From the NCBI GenBank assembly GCA_029449235.1, contig JANATG010000008.1:124001-188000 (forward strand): DNA of 64,000 nucleotides, read 5' to 3'. Source of the stretch: Linnemannia schmuckeri (lineage: Eukaryota; Mortierellomycota; Mortierellomycetes; Mortierellales; Mortierellaceae). Under the pieces are notes generated by a model, which did not search any database, was not told the DNA's origin, and saw only the letters and a list, made by a program, of their open reading frames with translations. Below, in pieces: positions 48,801 through 61,700 of the stretch (positions within the stretch are counted from its first letter, which is position 1; every line of letters begins with the position of its first letter). The translations under genes were made by a program, and so were the position numbers.

Positions 48801-49419
48801 AGGTAAGAGATCTGTTACGAGAGACAAGAGGCGAGTGACGGCCCAACGGTGAGACGACAGAGCCAGCCCGGATGGTACGGGAGGTGGGCGTGCAGGAGCG
48901 GGCTGGGTTGAGAGGATGAAGAGCGGGCGATGCTGGGGGCTGTTGCTTGACGGGGACGAGGTCGGTAGAATAGGTCGACGCACGGTCGTCGTCGTCGTCG
49001 TCGTCGTCGTCATCGTTGTTATTGTTATCATTGTCGTCGTCGTTGTCGTTGTGGAGGTGAGAGTCGGGGCGAGGGGTAGCAGAGGAAGTGGAGCGGTGTG
49101 CCTTGGTATCTGAAGAGGAGGATGGTTGTGCTGTTGTAGAGGAGTCGACGACCTTTTTCTTTCGGACGATAGAGGTGAGCATATTTTCGATCTTGCCGAG
49201 ACGGTCCTCGATGACTTCAACATAGCCCTTGGGGGGACCACGCTTGGTGTTAGAAGTAGTGTAGACGCACTGGGTTTTGGCAGCTTTGCATCCTCCACAG
49301 CCGTCGGGGACTCCATCGCACTTTACTCTGCGCCGCCGACAGTTGTCGCATGCCTTTGTGATTTTGGATCTCTTTTGGTTGGACCCGTTAAAGTCCAACA
49401 GCATCGGCGAGTTGAACAT
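45824..49419 (-). CDS. Gal4-type Zn2Cys6 transcription factor with Gln-rich activation region
   Basis: Fungal nuclear regulator. Exons 49419-47959, 47734-47600 and 47449-45824 give 1073 aa, all in phase 0. The zinc cluster has its six cysteines at C24, C27, C34, C41, C44 and C51 (ACDNCRRRRVKCDGVPDGC, then GGCKAAKTQC). The linker RGPPKGYVEVIEDRLGKIEN is of the type that leads into a dimerising coiled coil. An acidic Asp/Asn run lies at about 130-150. The fungal-specific middle homology domain spans about 290-760 (FNTFLPIIHRGTF, QALCLMSQFHHQGQW, RMAHELGLHRDPES, then LYIVYNTTMILLHRPYI). The C-terminal third is rich in Gln runs, as in activation domains. The RGPPKGY linker recalls sugar and xylanase regulators (Rgt1, XlnR), but I cannot assign a target pathway and no cluster lies beside it. 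Upstream is a GTGAGA array in the probable leader. Confidence 0.93.
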
Positions 49420-49646
49420 TGTTGTTGTACTACTCGTCGGTTGCTGTCAAGGGTAGGGGTGATTGTTTGTGATCAAGTGTGTATGTGTAGGGGGGGTGGG
49501 GAGAGTGTGTGTGAGTGAGCGTGAGTAGCAGGTGGAAGGAAGGGAAGGGAAAGAGTGGAAGGTGACCAATGGGGAAGTGGGAAGAGTTGATGAGGGAATA
49601 GAGAGTAAGATAGGTCACGGGATTAGAGGAAGGGGATAAGAAAGTA

Positions 49647-49692
<46 letters not shown>

Positions 49693-52600
49693 ATGAAAAT
49701 GAGAATGAGAATGAGAATGAGGATGCGTGAGTTGGATGATAAAGGAAAGAAGAAAAGAAAAAGGAAAGAAAGAAAAGAGTGAAAAAAGAGTGAGAAAAGA
49801 GCGAGAAAAGAGAGGTGTGAAATAAAAGAAGGAAAGGGGCAGAGAGTGAGTGTTTGTGTGAGGAAAGGAAAGGGAAGGGAAGGGGAAAGGAAGCGGAGAC
49901 GGCGGAGGAGAAGAGAAAAGATAAAAAGAAAAAAAGAAAAATGCAAACGAGAAAAAAAGAAGACAAGAATGGACACTGGCAGACACACCTACACAGAACG
50001 GGTGATGCACCAATTGCACACACACCTCTGTCTCTGTCTGTACTCAAACAAACAAACAAACAAACAAACAAAACAAACAAGTACAAACACAAACAGACCA
50101 TACGAGATATGAAAGCCTTTTTTAATTGAATGAAGAGCGCCAGGATGGACGGTCATTATGGACAATGATCACCAAGGAGGACGAAGAGGAGGACAACGGA
50201 AGAAGGTGATCAATTGATCCTCTCTCCTTGAGGAGGGAACAAGGATGAAGAATATATCTAAACTACAATTGACAGACATGCAAAAGCATCGATCTGAATA
50301 AGAAAAAAAAAAAAAGGTATAGATATAAAATAATAGAGTCCTATGATGTTCTGAATGGAACAGGTAGGGTGCGTGGGCACCAGCTGGCAGCAGATTGGAC
50401 CAACTTCCCTTTGTCTGTCAGCATACATATACGCACCCAGACAAATCCCTTTACAAGCAAAAGCAATGAATACGACTTCTCGGGGTTGATCAGCAACAAA
50501 ACTTCTCTGTTAGTATTGAATTGCTTGTCAGTTTTACTCATTCAGTTAGTCTCACTTCCTCCTTCATAAAAAAAAAAAAAAAGAAAAAAAGGCCCTTGAT
50601 AACGAACTAAAAACACCCTTCGCTAACAACGATCGAAAGGAAGACGTTTGTCGTTGATGATGTTGTATGAATGCCGTCGTCGATGCTTGTTGCTCGCACC
50701 AAAGGAAAAAAGAAAACCAGAAAGCGGGCACAGCTCCCCTCCCTTCCCTTCCCTCTTCCTCTTTCCCTTCTCTTGCCTGTCGTTGTTTGTTTTTGTTTGT
50801 TATTGTTTGTGTGTGCACACATCACAATCCTTCATCATGTCATGTCGAATGGCGTTATTCATCTCCCTTTCCTTTCCTTTCCTTTCCCACTCAGTGCTCA
50901 CACTTTTTTTTTTTTTTTTTTTTTTTTGCTGGCTGTTTGCCTGCCTTTCTGTCAAACCCAAAACCCGAGGGTTTGGGGGAAGAGGGAGGGAAGGTGGAAG
51001 GGAACAGAAGAAAGGACATGTAAAAAAAATCTGATAGAGCAGAAAGAGCAAACAAAAAAAATAGAGTAGTCGATTCAATTGAATGAAGTCTATTTTTGCA
51101 AAAAACCAGTTGGCAAACAGGACCACAGTGAGAGAAGGGAAGGAGAGAAGGGAATAAAAAAACCGTAATAGAAGAAAATGGAGGACCATATCCGTACTAC
51201 AACTCTGTAGTTGGCATGAGAACATTGAAAAAAAAAAAAAAAAAAAAAGGAAGCCGCATCACCATATACGAACAAACGCCCTGACTTTTTCGCTTGCTTG
51301 GTAGATGAGCAAGCAAAGTAAGCACAGGTTTGTCTAACTTTTTTTTTCTTTGTGAATGTGGATGTGGATGAGTGTATGCGTGTACCCCTTGTGTCATTAG
51401 TTTTCCATCCCTGTCCGCCCATCCGTCATATCCTCTTCTATCCCACCTCAATTCATATCTCCATTGCTAAAAGCAAACACAAAAAATAAAAAAAGGTCAG
51501 GGCCACCCAAATACTTCATGATGTGGATAAATAATGCAGAGCAATTGACCCGTCCGTCCGTCCGTCCGTCCCCTCCTTTCCATGTCGTCCATCTTGTTCA
51601 TCTTGTCCATCTTTGTCCATCTCTGCCCCTTTGCCCTGCCGAGCAACGCTTCATTCTTATTTTGTAATAAAGATAGACAAAGTGGATGATGATCTCGCAT
51701 TTCCACTTCGTATTACATATGACTCTTATTCAGCCCAGCCTCGTTTTTTTCGTCCCCTATCTTTTCATAATTGTGCCCCTGCCCCTCACCTCCCAAAAAT
51801 AACGAACAAAAAAAAAATGCCGCAGCGATCAATTGGTGCGCAAGAAAAACAAAACAACACATAGTGAATAAATATGACAATCATCATCACTCGAGAGAGA
51901 GAGAATTGACATTACGGCGGAAAGGGAATCCGATCGAGAACGAAAAGACAAAAAAAAATAGTCCAGCAGACAACGGATTGACATGTAGGGTAATTGGTGT
52001 TCTCGATCTTCGCCAAAGAACGGAGGCGTAAACGGCCGATAATTGCCTCTATGATGACATTAATGATGATGACTTGTTGGCTGAGAATGTCGACCTTAGG
52101 GCTGGACTTTTGTCCGTTGTTATATTCATGAAAAGGGCTTGAACAAAAGGAGTTGAAGAAAATAGATACCGTTGGGCTTTTTGTTTAACAACTGTCGTCT
52201 TACGATCACATTTTGCCTTTACGCCCAAAAGAAGGGTCAAGTGGACAAACTAAACTTTTAAGCATCAAAGGCTAACAAGAAGAAGCAAGGAAAGGAAAGG
52301 GCTAGGTCCTTCTTTTTTTTTTTTTCGAAAAAGAAATGAAAAAACGTTTGTCCTGTGTCTGTGATAGTTTCTCGCTTGTGGAACCAAGGAGGGGGCACAA
52401 ACCGGTACGTATCTTTCTTCTCCCACATTCACTTTACATTTTCCATCGAACTAAGGATACCTGACGCCCTGCAAAACATACTTTTCTCACGCCCACAAAA
52501 CGACTCCCTCGGTATCCACACTCACACTCACCCTCACTCACAGTTCTTCAACACCTGCTCTCTTCTTCTAGGCCCCAGTCCTCAATCGTAGAACAAGCAA

Positions 52601-53512
52601 TTGCACCACCACGGCTTTACAAAAGACAACTCTAAAGCATAAAAAAAAAAATTCCCTACAGTTCCCAGTTCAGTCAGAAAAGTCAGATGACCCATCTGGA
52701 CCATTACCGGTCTTCACTCTCCCTCACTCCTGGGTATCCACCCCCTGTCATCCCCGCAGCTCAGCTAGGTGTCGCTGAAAATAAAAAAAACTTCTTCCCA
52801 TTTCAGACAATCTGACACTTCGACGAAACAAGAGGAGAAGACGAATAGTGGCGCAAAGGAGCGTATCTGGAAGAAGGTGAGACAAAATGACGACGCACAC
52901 AGGGAGTCAAAAGACAAGAGAAGAGAGGGTAAACAAGCAAAAGAGAAATTCAGCTAGCGGGGAAGAGGGAGGGCAATGTGCAAGCCAAGGTAGGAAGACT
53001 ACTACGTAGCTGAGATGGCAGTGGTAGCATTAGCAAAGCACAACGACATCCACGTGAGGGAAGTTTTCCATGGAAAATAAAGGGATGAATGATGATGCGC
53101 CCGTCAGACCCGTTAGTCCTGTTTGACTGAAGAACGGAAGAAGACTGGGCTTCTACATAGAAGCTGAGAAATACACGTTCCTTGTGGTGCTAAGGGTGTG
53201 TCTTACCGCGCAGGTGGGTTGGTTGGGCCCTGCCAGAAGAATGAACACACACCAGCTAGTCTAACCCTGCCTGGTAGTTGAACAAAAAGAGTATTTCTCA
53301 CTTGCTTCTTCGTTTCTTTGATCATCCGATTACCCTCAGTCAAGCTCACACCAAGTGGCATATCCCTCACCCTCTTTCTCGCCCTCAATTTCTCCTCGTT
53401 GCAAGAAACGAAAAGAAGGACGACATCTTAATTGAACCCCATTGGCATGAATATCATCATCATCATCATCTGTATAAGTACTTTTTTTTTTATCTGTAAG
53501 ATGTAAGACATT
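49420..53512. other. gene-free stretch
   Basis: About 4 kb without a supportable gene. Landmarks are the GTGAGA array at about 49647-49728, ACAA units at about 50046-50080, a T run at about 50904-50927, an A run at about 51228-51248 and CCGT units at about 51551-51569. Short frames on both strands lack family or splice evidence. Confidence 0.45.
49647..49728. repeat. GTGAGA / GAATGA hexamer array
   Basis: About seven GTGAGA units grade into GAATGA variants. On the minus strand it is a CTCACT array lying 230-310 bases upstream of the Zn2Cys6 start codon, within a pyrimidine-rich leader. Confidence 0.9.
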
Positions 53513-56500
53513 CTAAACACAACGACGGCTGGCATGACGCTCACCAATAGAAGGAGGAAGGGGCCAGTGCCGGGTGGGGATGTACCCCTGTCGCAACAGT
53601 ACCTCCCACTCATACAACGTCGCATCCGACACTACATCTTGCAGCGTTAAGCTCTCCCTCTTCCTCCTCCTTCTTCTACCACTCTCGTCCAACAGTCCAG
53701 CGGCCTCCTCGGTTTCCTGGAGTGCCCGGTCACGATCAGAGGGGGTCCCGAACCGTGTCTGCTTATGGTAGCTCATCACACTCGCGCCTGACAGGTCAAT
53801 CACATTCACCGCCGTTCTCTTCTTCTTCTTCATCTTCAGATCTCCTGTTGAAGCGGGGGAGGAAGCAAGGTCGAGATCGAGGTCTTGGACAGATTCCGGA
53901 TCAAATGTCCGTCTTCTCCTCTGTCTCTGCTCCTGTTGCTGTTGTTGATGAGTCGCAGAAGTGGAACCAGATCCGGCTGACGATAAAGACGATGACGAAC
54001 CCACTCTTCGAACTCTTCGAACTCCATTCTCGTCCCGGAAGTGCTCTCCCTCCTGCACATCCACACCATCAATCAACACCATACTACTTCCATCTCTATT
54101 CAACCCTCCCATGCGAGGTCTAGGCGTAGGCGAAGGTGACGGAGAAGGAGAAGGCGACGTAGAACTCGAAGATGAAGATGAAGAAGACGAGATAGGAATT
54201 ACTACACTATCACTCCTGTTCCTGCCATTCCTGTTCCTGTTGTTGCTATTAGCGTCAAGGGTATAATCTGTCAAAGAAACAGCCACGGCTTCACGAATAA
54301 AGGCACAAGTTCTGTCAAGAGCAGCAACAGAACTGGGGTGGAACCGGAAGAGCGGGAAGATGTGGGGCATGTCCTCATGGATGTCGATCCTGCAGGTCTG
54401 TTGCTGTTCCTCCAGACGGTTTGCCATCAGGATACATTCATTCGCGAACCTCTCTGCCGATCCACACACCTATTTTGTTATTCCATTGTAAATAAAATGA
54501 AGCGGGGTTAGAATGTGGATAAAAATGTGCATAGTTTCCTTGATGAGGCCAACTGCTACGAAAATAGGCGAAAGAACTTACGATGAGGACGTCGGGGATG
54601 CCAGAGAAGTTAGTCTCATAGAGCGGACTGACATACTTCATCCTCAAACAACTATCTGGACAATACACCTGCGCCCTCTGTCTTACGACAACCTTTCCAC
54701 CTCCATCCATCTGCTGATGATTCTGCACTTCCTCAGGGAACTCCATATGCTGAAACATCCCATCAACAGCATCCGAATGCAAGTGTGTGAAATCCTCATA
54801 GGGGATACAATCCGTCAACGCATTCTCCTTGAACGATGGTAACGCCTGTGTCAGATCCAACCATGGTGACCAGGTCACAAGCTTGAGGGGCTGTGGGATC
54901 GAGGGCGAGGCGTGATCGCGAAGTAGGAGACTCAAACTCAGAGCAAGGCCGCCTCCTGCAGAGTCACCCATGAAAACAATTTGGCGAGGTTGGAAGTTGT
55001 CTGTAGGTCGTTGAGGGGTTGGGGATGGGGTGTCAAATTCAAAGGTCTCTGAGACGGACTGGTCCAAGAGCCACATGTAACATGACAGTGCGTCGACCAG
55101 TGCTGCTGGGAACGGATGCTGTGGTGCCAATCTATAGTTGATCTACATAGTGACAATCGACAAAGAATTAACATTTCAGCATTGGTGCTTAAAGCTATTC
55201 AAAAATAGACGACTCGATACCAACAAAAACGGCACAAAAGGCTTACGGTGAGGATACGGACGTGCTTGCCGAGGCGGCGGACAAGGGGTCCAATGAGGAC
55301 ACGGTGCTCCTCCTTGGATCCGGTATAATAACCACCTCCGTGAAAGTACAGCACTGCCGCCATATTGTCGCTCGTCATCTCGGCCTTGTCGACATCCGTC
55401 TCGGCCCGGCCTACATACTCAAGCCACTCTGCATCCAGCCCCTCTGCAAACTTGTCCTCCCTTTGTGCCTTCTTCCCCAACCTCTTCTTGCCAAGATTCT
55501 TCTTGCCAGTTTGAATCGAGCCCAGCTCCATATCTGTCGTAGTCTCCCTCTGCAGCACCTTGACTGACAATCCTCCGTCCTCCTGCCCTTGACCAGATCT
55601 AGTCTCTCGATGATGCTGATCATTGTCTGTGTCCTTCCTGTGCCAATGAAGCCACCCTCGCTCCTGCTCCGTCAAGTGCTCGTAGACAATCGACTCTGCC
55701 CGGTTCCGGAAAGGGAACGCCGGGATCTTGATCTTCTTGACTCGGATCCCGGCTGGTGCGGTCATGAAGGGGATGGACCTGGATCTACCCTGACATTCTT
55801 CGATCGTCAACTTGTCGGCATGTCGGAGGTATACTTTGAGGAATGAGAGCGATAATGCAAGTCGTAATGACCACGTCCTAGTGAAGTTTAAGGTGAGTTG
55901 TGAGGAAAGGAAAAAAAAGGGAGTAAATAAATAAGGTTAGTAACCGTTTTTTTTTTTTTTTTTTTTTTTTTTTCTTGTTGCTTCTTGTCCTTCCTGTCTT
56001 AATTATTTCGTCAAATTCCTTTCCGTCAGTCCCTTCGTTTGTGATCACTCTGTGGTCAACAAAAGTAATAAAGTAATAAGAAGGGGATTGGGCAACTGTG
56101 ACCAAAATAAATAAAATTCCTGTTCCCTGTCTCGTCTCTCTTTTTTGTCTCTCCACACAACTGCACCCCCCCCCCCATCCCCCCCAAAAAAGCGAGTGAA
56201 AGCAACAAAGGGAACATGACAAGACTGAGAGCCCTGAACAAACAATCGAAAGCATGACATGCAACGGTACACCATGCACTGTATTGTACAACCCGAAAAC
56301 CAATTAAAAAACACAACAATCAACTTGTTCCCGTACACCCATCCCAGCCCTTCCCCTTCCCAACTAACAAGCAATAAAAGAACCAAACGAAAGTAAGCAA
56401 GAAGGAAGGATGAAACTTACTTGCGCATACCCTGACCTTTGCCTCGATCCCCAGCCTGACTAACCCTCCACCCGACTAACCAAGCCACAAAACTCGGGAT

Positions 56501-56992
56501 CCAAATGAGGAAGACCCAGAACAGGAAAGGTACCTGTGCGACAAAGAAGATTGTCGAGGTCAGATCGAGGGGTTCAGGTTCGTTGGGGAACAGCCAAGCG
56601 GTGAGTCGGTTATAGCAAAGTGCGATACTGGAGTAGATACATCCTGAGAGGAAGGATGTGCTTGTTGACAGGAAGGAGGGAGATCGAGGTTGTTGGTTGT
56701 AGTGATGGTTTGATGAGTAGTTGGAGGAATATATTGAGGATGAGGAGGATGATCGAGAGAGGGAGTGGTGGTGATGATGATGATCAGAAGTATATTGTTG
56801 TTGGTAACCACGGGTTGTTGTACTGGATGAAAGGAGAGGTTCCTGTGGTGAGGAGGAGTAATGATGGTTGTCGTCTGGGTATGGGGTGTAGGACTCCTTG
56901 CTGTTACTCGAGATAGACGACGATGAAGACATCGAGGTAGTGCTAAGAAGAAGAGGAGGAGTGTTTCCCGTGGGGATGTCAACCGCCACCAT
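53513..56992 (-). CDS. membrane-anchored HSL-family alpha/beta hydrolase (lipase/esterase)
   Basis: Carboxylester hydrolase of the hormone-sensitive-lipase family. Exons 56992-56421, 55877-55247, 55142-54582 and 54469-53513 give 906 aa. Residues 1-110 are Ser/His/Tyr-rich with a His6 run (71-76). A hydrophobic segment at about 146-176 (FFVAQVPFLFWVFLIWIPSF) anchors the protein. The oxyanion HGGGYY is at 370-375, the nucleophile elbow GDSAGGG gives S462, and INYRLAPQHPFPAALVD is the usual strand between them. The catalytic acid is likely E594 in CGSAERFANE; Glu here is also used by other fungal relatives. The base is H624 in EDMPHIF. The last 270 residues (Ser/Asn/Asp-rich) are an extension without a known fold. 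An insertion of about 100 charged residues (KDTDNDQHHRETRSGQGQED through DVDKAE) sits before HGGG. Substrate unknown. Confidence 0.92.
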
Positions 56993-58769
56993 CTCTTTTG
57001 CTGTCGAAAAGGCTGGGGTTTTTTTTGTTTCGTTGTTCAGCCCTATTTTGAAGACGTTTGTTGTCCGTGCTTGTTGCTGCCCTTGTTGATTGTTGATTTA
57101 CAGAGTGAGAAGAGACGCAGTTTTTTTGTGTGAGAAGGGGAAGTGGTAAGTGGGAAGGGTATATGTATGCTAAAGGGTTGTGCGGAGAAAAGGTACAGAA
57201 AGGAAAGAAAGAAGAGAAGGTAAAGAAGTGGAGAGAAGTGGCGAATTATTATCTCACTCGTTCTTTTAAAGGATCTCAGTATCTCGAGACAAAAATAAAG
57301 TGTACTACAGACACATTCAGTAGGGAACCACCTCTTTTAGTACACAAAAACCTGAATTCATTTCCGGACTACCCTTGGTCTTCAAAAAAAAAAAAAAAAA
57401 AATCATCCCACTCTTCTTACACACCATTAGATGTACACCCCCGTACACTAACGCTCATGCACATGCATATCTCACTCTTTTTTCACAACTACACATTGAA
57501 CCCTTTTTTTAGCAATCGGTGGAAAAGAAAGATGAACGAACAAAAAGTAAAGCAAAAAAGAAATGAAGAGAACAAAGCGCTTTATCCTTCAGGTATGCAG
57601 CGTGAGTTGCTTTGAAAGTGGACCACAACACCAAAACTAAGGCTGAACAAGAATTTTTTTTCTACGAGAAATAACAGAGAAAAACAGCGAGCCAATGGAA
57701 CCCCCGCCCAGTGTGCTCTCTTGCCTACCTCCTTCAAGTTACCTCATATAGAGTGCCCAACCTGTTGTACGAGAGACTCACACGCACTAGGCCTAACGAA
57801 AAGGAACCTTCTTTTTTAGAGCGCCATTGGAGAACACTATATTGGCATATGATATATGGAAAAAAGACCTCATCCATCATCCTGCTGCCCCCTTGGACCC
57901 CTTGAACGATATTATTTCAAGGGGAACATACAGAAAAATAGGAAAACTATTATTCGTACCTGCTTCACATAAAAATGCGTTGGGGTTGTCGTCTCGTTTA
58001 CTCAACCAAACGGGAACAAACAAGGATATAAAGCACGGGTGACGAAAGATGAGCAGGCAAGCAAAGGAAGCTATCAAGGTAAAGAAAGAAAGAAAAAACT
58101 CAACTAGAAGGTGACCAGAAGACTGTCCACGCGGGTGTTTGATCTGAGAGCAATATTCTTGTTTGCTTTTTACTTTTTATTGAGATCATGCCTTTTTGTT
58201 TCCTGCTTCCAACGGTCATCCAGAAGGGGGGGGGGGATGACTTTCATGTCAAACAATGTGAAGAAAAGAAAGAAAAAGAGGAAACAGGAAAAACAACTAT
58301 TAAAGAATGAAGGAGGAAGGCGAGTACGAAGGGGAAAAAAAGGAATCGAAGAAAAAAACGCATAAGGTCTATTAGTGACCCCCCCCCCACGCCAAAGCTA
58401 TGTTCATGCCCACGCGCCTATTTCGTTGTATTGGCGAACATTCTTGTTTGCATTTTACTTTTTTGCACCACATGCCCTTATTCTTTATACCTGTTTGTAA
58501 CGGTCGTCCAAGGGGGGTGGATGACTTCATGTCAGCAAGCAAAGCCAAAGACGAACGAAAAAAGAGTGGACACTGTTGTACATGACGAAATGCATGTACT
58601 GCACTTATGATGACATTTTATGAAGGACAAAAAAAACCATGCCTTCGTCTAGTTCTTGTTTTCTTCTATGATGTGTTTTGGGTATCTACTTATCAAAAAT
58701 ACAAGTTTTTTTTTTTTTCGTTCTTTCTAAGCTGTCTGTATGTTGTCCAAAAAAAAGGCCAACGTACGC
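56993..58769. other. intergenic region with a diverged direct repeat
   Basis: No coding exon was recognised. An A run lies at about 57385-57402, and two similar segments of about 95 bp occur at 58154-58251 and 58440-58534 (listed separately). Confidence 0.5.
58154..58534. repeat. diverged direct repeat, two ~95-bp copies
   Basis: Copy 1 (58154-58251) and copy 2 (58440-58534) share, in order, ATTCTTGTTTGC, TTTTACTTTTT, ATGCC, AACGGTC[A/G]TCCA, a G run and GATGACTT with CATGTCA. Spacing differs by a few bases. Both end near reading-frame-free purine-rich sequence. It could be a local duplication or two remnants of one dispersed element. Confidence 0.7.
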
Positions 58770-61700
58770 CTACGCGTGGGCCCATCGCCGCCCACTACCG
58801 CCAAGACTCTCGACCACGACCACCATCCACCACTGGACAACCGCAACAAAGTATAACATCATCATCCCAGCAACTTCCACAAACACATTCGTTGACTTCC
58901 ACACCTTACTACTACTCTCTCCATTTCCTCCGACCTGATGTCCTCGACTGCGATCGGTTTCGTCCATCCACAATACATCTTTCCACGAGTTTGCAAAATA
59001 CTCCGAGCTGACCGTGGACCTTCGTCCATCTCGTTTCTTTTGGTGTTGCTCGGACTGCTCGCGTTGTTGACGGGCCTGACGGCGCTCGATGTCCATCTTC
59101 AGGAACGAATCCGCGGGTGCGTTAGTAGACGGTGCCAGTCGCAAGGATGGTTCCGAAGCAATGATTCGGTCCACGACTTGAACTGCACTCACGACACAGC
59201 CCTCGGATAGAGGGATCCCTGGGGAGGCATAGCTGCCCACGAACCATACTCGATCCGATACTGGAACATCCTCCTCCTCATCATCATCTTTGTCACCGTC
59301 ATTCACTGCTGCTTCCGGGCCATCATCGGTCTTGTCCTGCAAAAAGCGACGTGTAGTAGACGAGGCAGTTGAGGATGTACGTCGGTGACGGCGATGATGT
59401 TTGCGATTATGACGGCGTCGACGGACCGTCTGTCGGTCCATTCGGAGATGCAGCTCGTCCAGGGCCTTCATCGACTGTGGATCTACAACGGGGCGCTCAA
59501 ACCACGCAGAGGCGATCACAGTCCCTGGCCGAGGAGGGAATAAGGGGTTGGTGGTCTGCAGAACCGGAGTCGCATTGTCTCCTCCTTCAACATTCTTGTC
59601 CCACCTCAACAAATGGGTTGCCATGGCTGAATTATACCTCCTCATCGTCATTGGATCCCTACCTCCAGCCTTCTCCTTTAAGGACGACTCCAGATCCTCG
59701 AAATGCGCTCTCAAGGACTGACTAGTCGTGATACCCAATTGACTGCTCCCTCTACGACTCATCGACAGCGGCAACCGGAACCGACTGTTGCTCTTGCTCA
59801 GAGGAGATGAGACTCTCAAAGAAAAGAGTGACGTTCTAGGAGACTTGGCCTTCTTAGACCGGAGCGCCATCTCTGGTTCGAGGTCCTTGGAGAATTTGTT
59901 GAGGGGCGAGGCCAGGACATCTGCAGAGCTGGACTTGGCAATGTTGAGAAGTCGCCAGTCCTTAGGGTCTCTTGAGAGGAAGGAGGTGGTGTCGGTGTGG
60001 ACAATCACCTGGGTTCGCTCATAGGGAAACTTGGAGAGGATCTTGATCGACTCGTAGAACGGGTGGGTGGTTGGGATAGAGTCAACCGAAGGAGCATCCT
60101 GGTTGTTGACACTGTTGGTGGCGGCGGTAGAGAGTCTTGAGTCCAAGATTTGGTCACTGTCATTGCTACCAGTACCACTGTCTTCGTCGTCATTGTCATC
60201 GTATCGCTTCCTGCGTTGAACACCTGCAAGGGTTGCAGCCGCTTGATTGGCCTGCGTCGCGAAAATGACATGGTCAAATGCCCACTCTTGCCCGTCCGAA
60301 TCAACCAAAATCACAGGCCCCGCACCCCTTGTCTCTGCTGTTTCTTTGTTTTCAGTAGAACCGTCATCATGACCATAACTATCGTCACCACCTTCCTCCT
60401 TCCTCGCCTTCCTCCTCGGTTGTTTCCTACTCCTGCTATCAAGGACATGCTCAATCTTCGTCCCATAATGCACCGTTCGAATATTCTCCGACAATGCCTC
60501 GGCGACGTCATTAACACTCGAGTCAACAACCTGCATCCGTCCAAAGGGCATACACCTCGCCACATACTCGAGCACAACACAGGCCGGGTACTCCATCATC
60601 CGTTCAAAACTGCAAGTACAGATGCAGGCAAAAAGGGGCACAAAGAACTCTGCAAACTCAAAACTATACCCGCCACCTTCAAGGAACTCTCTCAAAGAAA
60701 TAACTCGCCCATTTCCCCACTCGATCGGATGCTTCCCAATATCCATCATGTGGCCTTTAGAAAGAAACTCCTTCGATACAAAGAGAATCCGGAGGTAGTC
60801 TCGGGCAATCCTACAGTATCCCAGGACACGACGGCTGAAGGGAAAGGGGTTGAAGAAGGAGAAGGGGGGCACATCTGGTAAGGTAACCGTGCTTGTGAGT
60901 GAGGCCTTGTAGGATCTTGAGGATAAGTAAGGGTCCTGGACTTTTGGGGTGGATGTTGCGGCATAATTATCGTTGTCGACGTTAAAACAGGAGAGGGTAT
61001 TTTCTGCGTCACGGAACTTGACGCCGATCGATCGGTAGAGTCGAACCAAGTTTGGATAGTATTCTAGTAAAGAGAAAGACGGATGAGTCGATGATTGTTA
61101 AACGTGTCTAGTTTCAATGGCCACTCAAACAAAAGATGGAGGAAGAAAGGAGACGGAGAAAGGAGGAAGAAGGAAGGAAGAGGGAGCAAATTGCATTACC
61201 CTTTTGGCAGTGTGACCTCACACATCAATTAGACAGGAATAGAACAGCAGCAACAACAATAACAACAAGAGCACAACTCAAAAGGACATGGAGTTATAAG
61301 CAAGAATATAAATGTACCTGGAAAGAAACTTCTCATGGGGACATCCATGCGCTCTCCCTGTGGAAGGTGCGTGTCGTTGGGGTGATGGTGGTTTTGGCCT
61401 TGGTCTGGTCTATTACCGCCGTGGCCGTGGTGGTTTCTTCCTTGAGCAATAGCACATGCCTGACATGGGCAATTCACCGCCAGCGAAGCCGAGTCCATGC
61501 CTAAAGACATAGTTTTTTTTGAGAGCATTAGAGACATATGCCGAGAGTGTGAGAGTGGGTTGGTAATAAATGCGAAAAAGAACAAAAAAAATCCATGTGA
61601 GTCCATATGCCTTTACTTGAAAGTTCTAATTGTGGTTTCAAAGAACAATAGCATGACAACTGAACAACTGGAGGGTGGATAACAAAGAAGCATTCGAAGG

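Noticed and set aside
49647..49728. Regular repeat that could be mistaken for a CRISPR array
   Set aside because: Six-base units without spacers in a eukaryotic genome; a simple microsatellite.
52051..52085. TGATGA and CTGA words resembling a C/D snoRNA
   Set aside because: The boxes are only about 30 nt apart and there is no terminal stem or second box pair.
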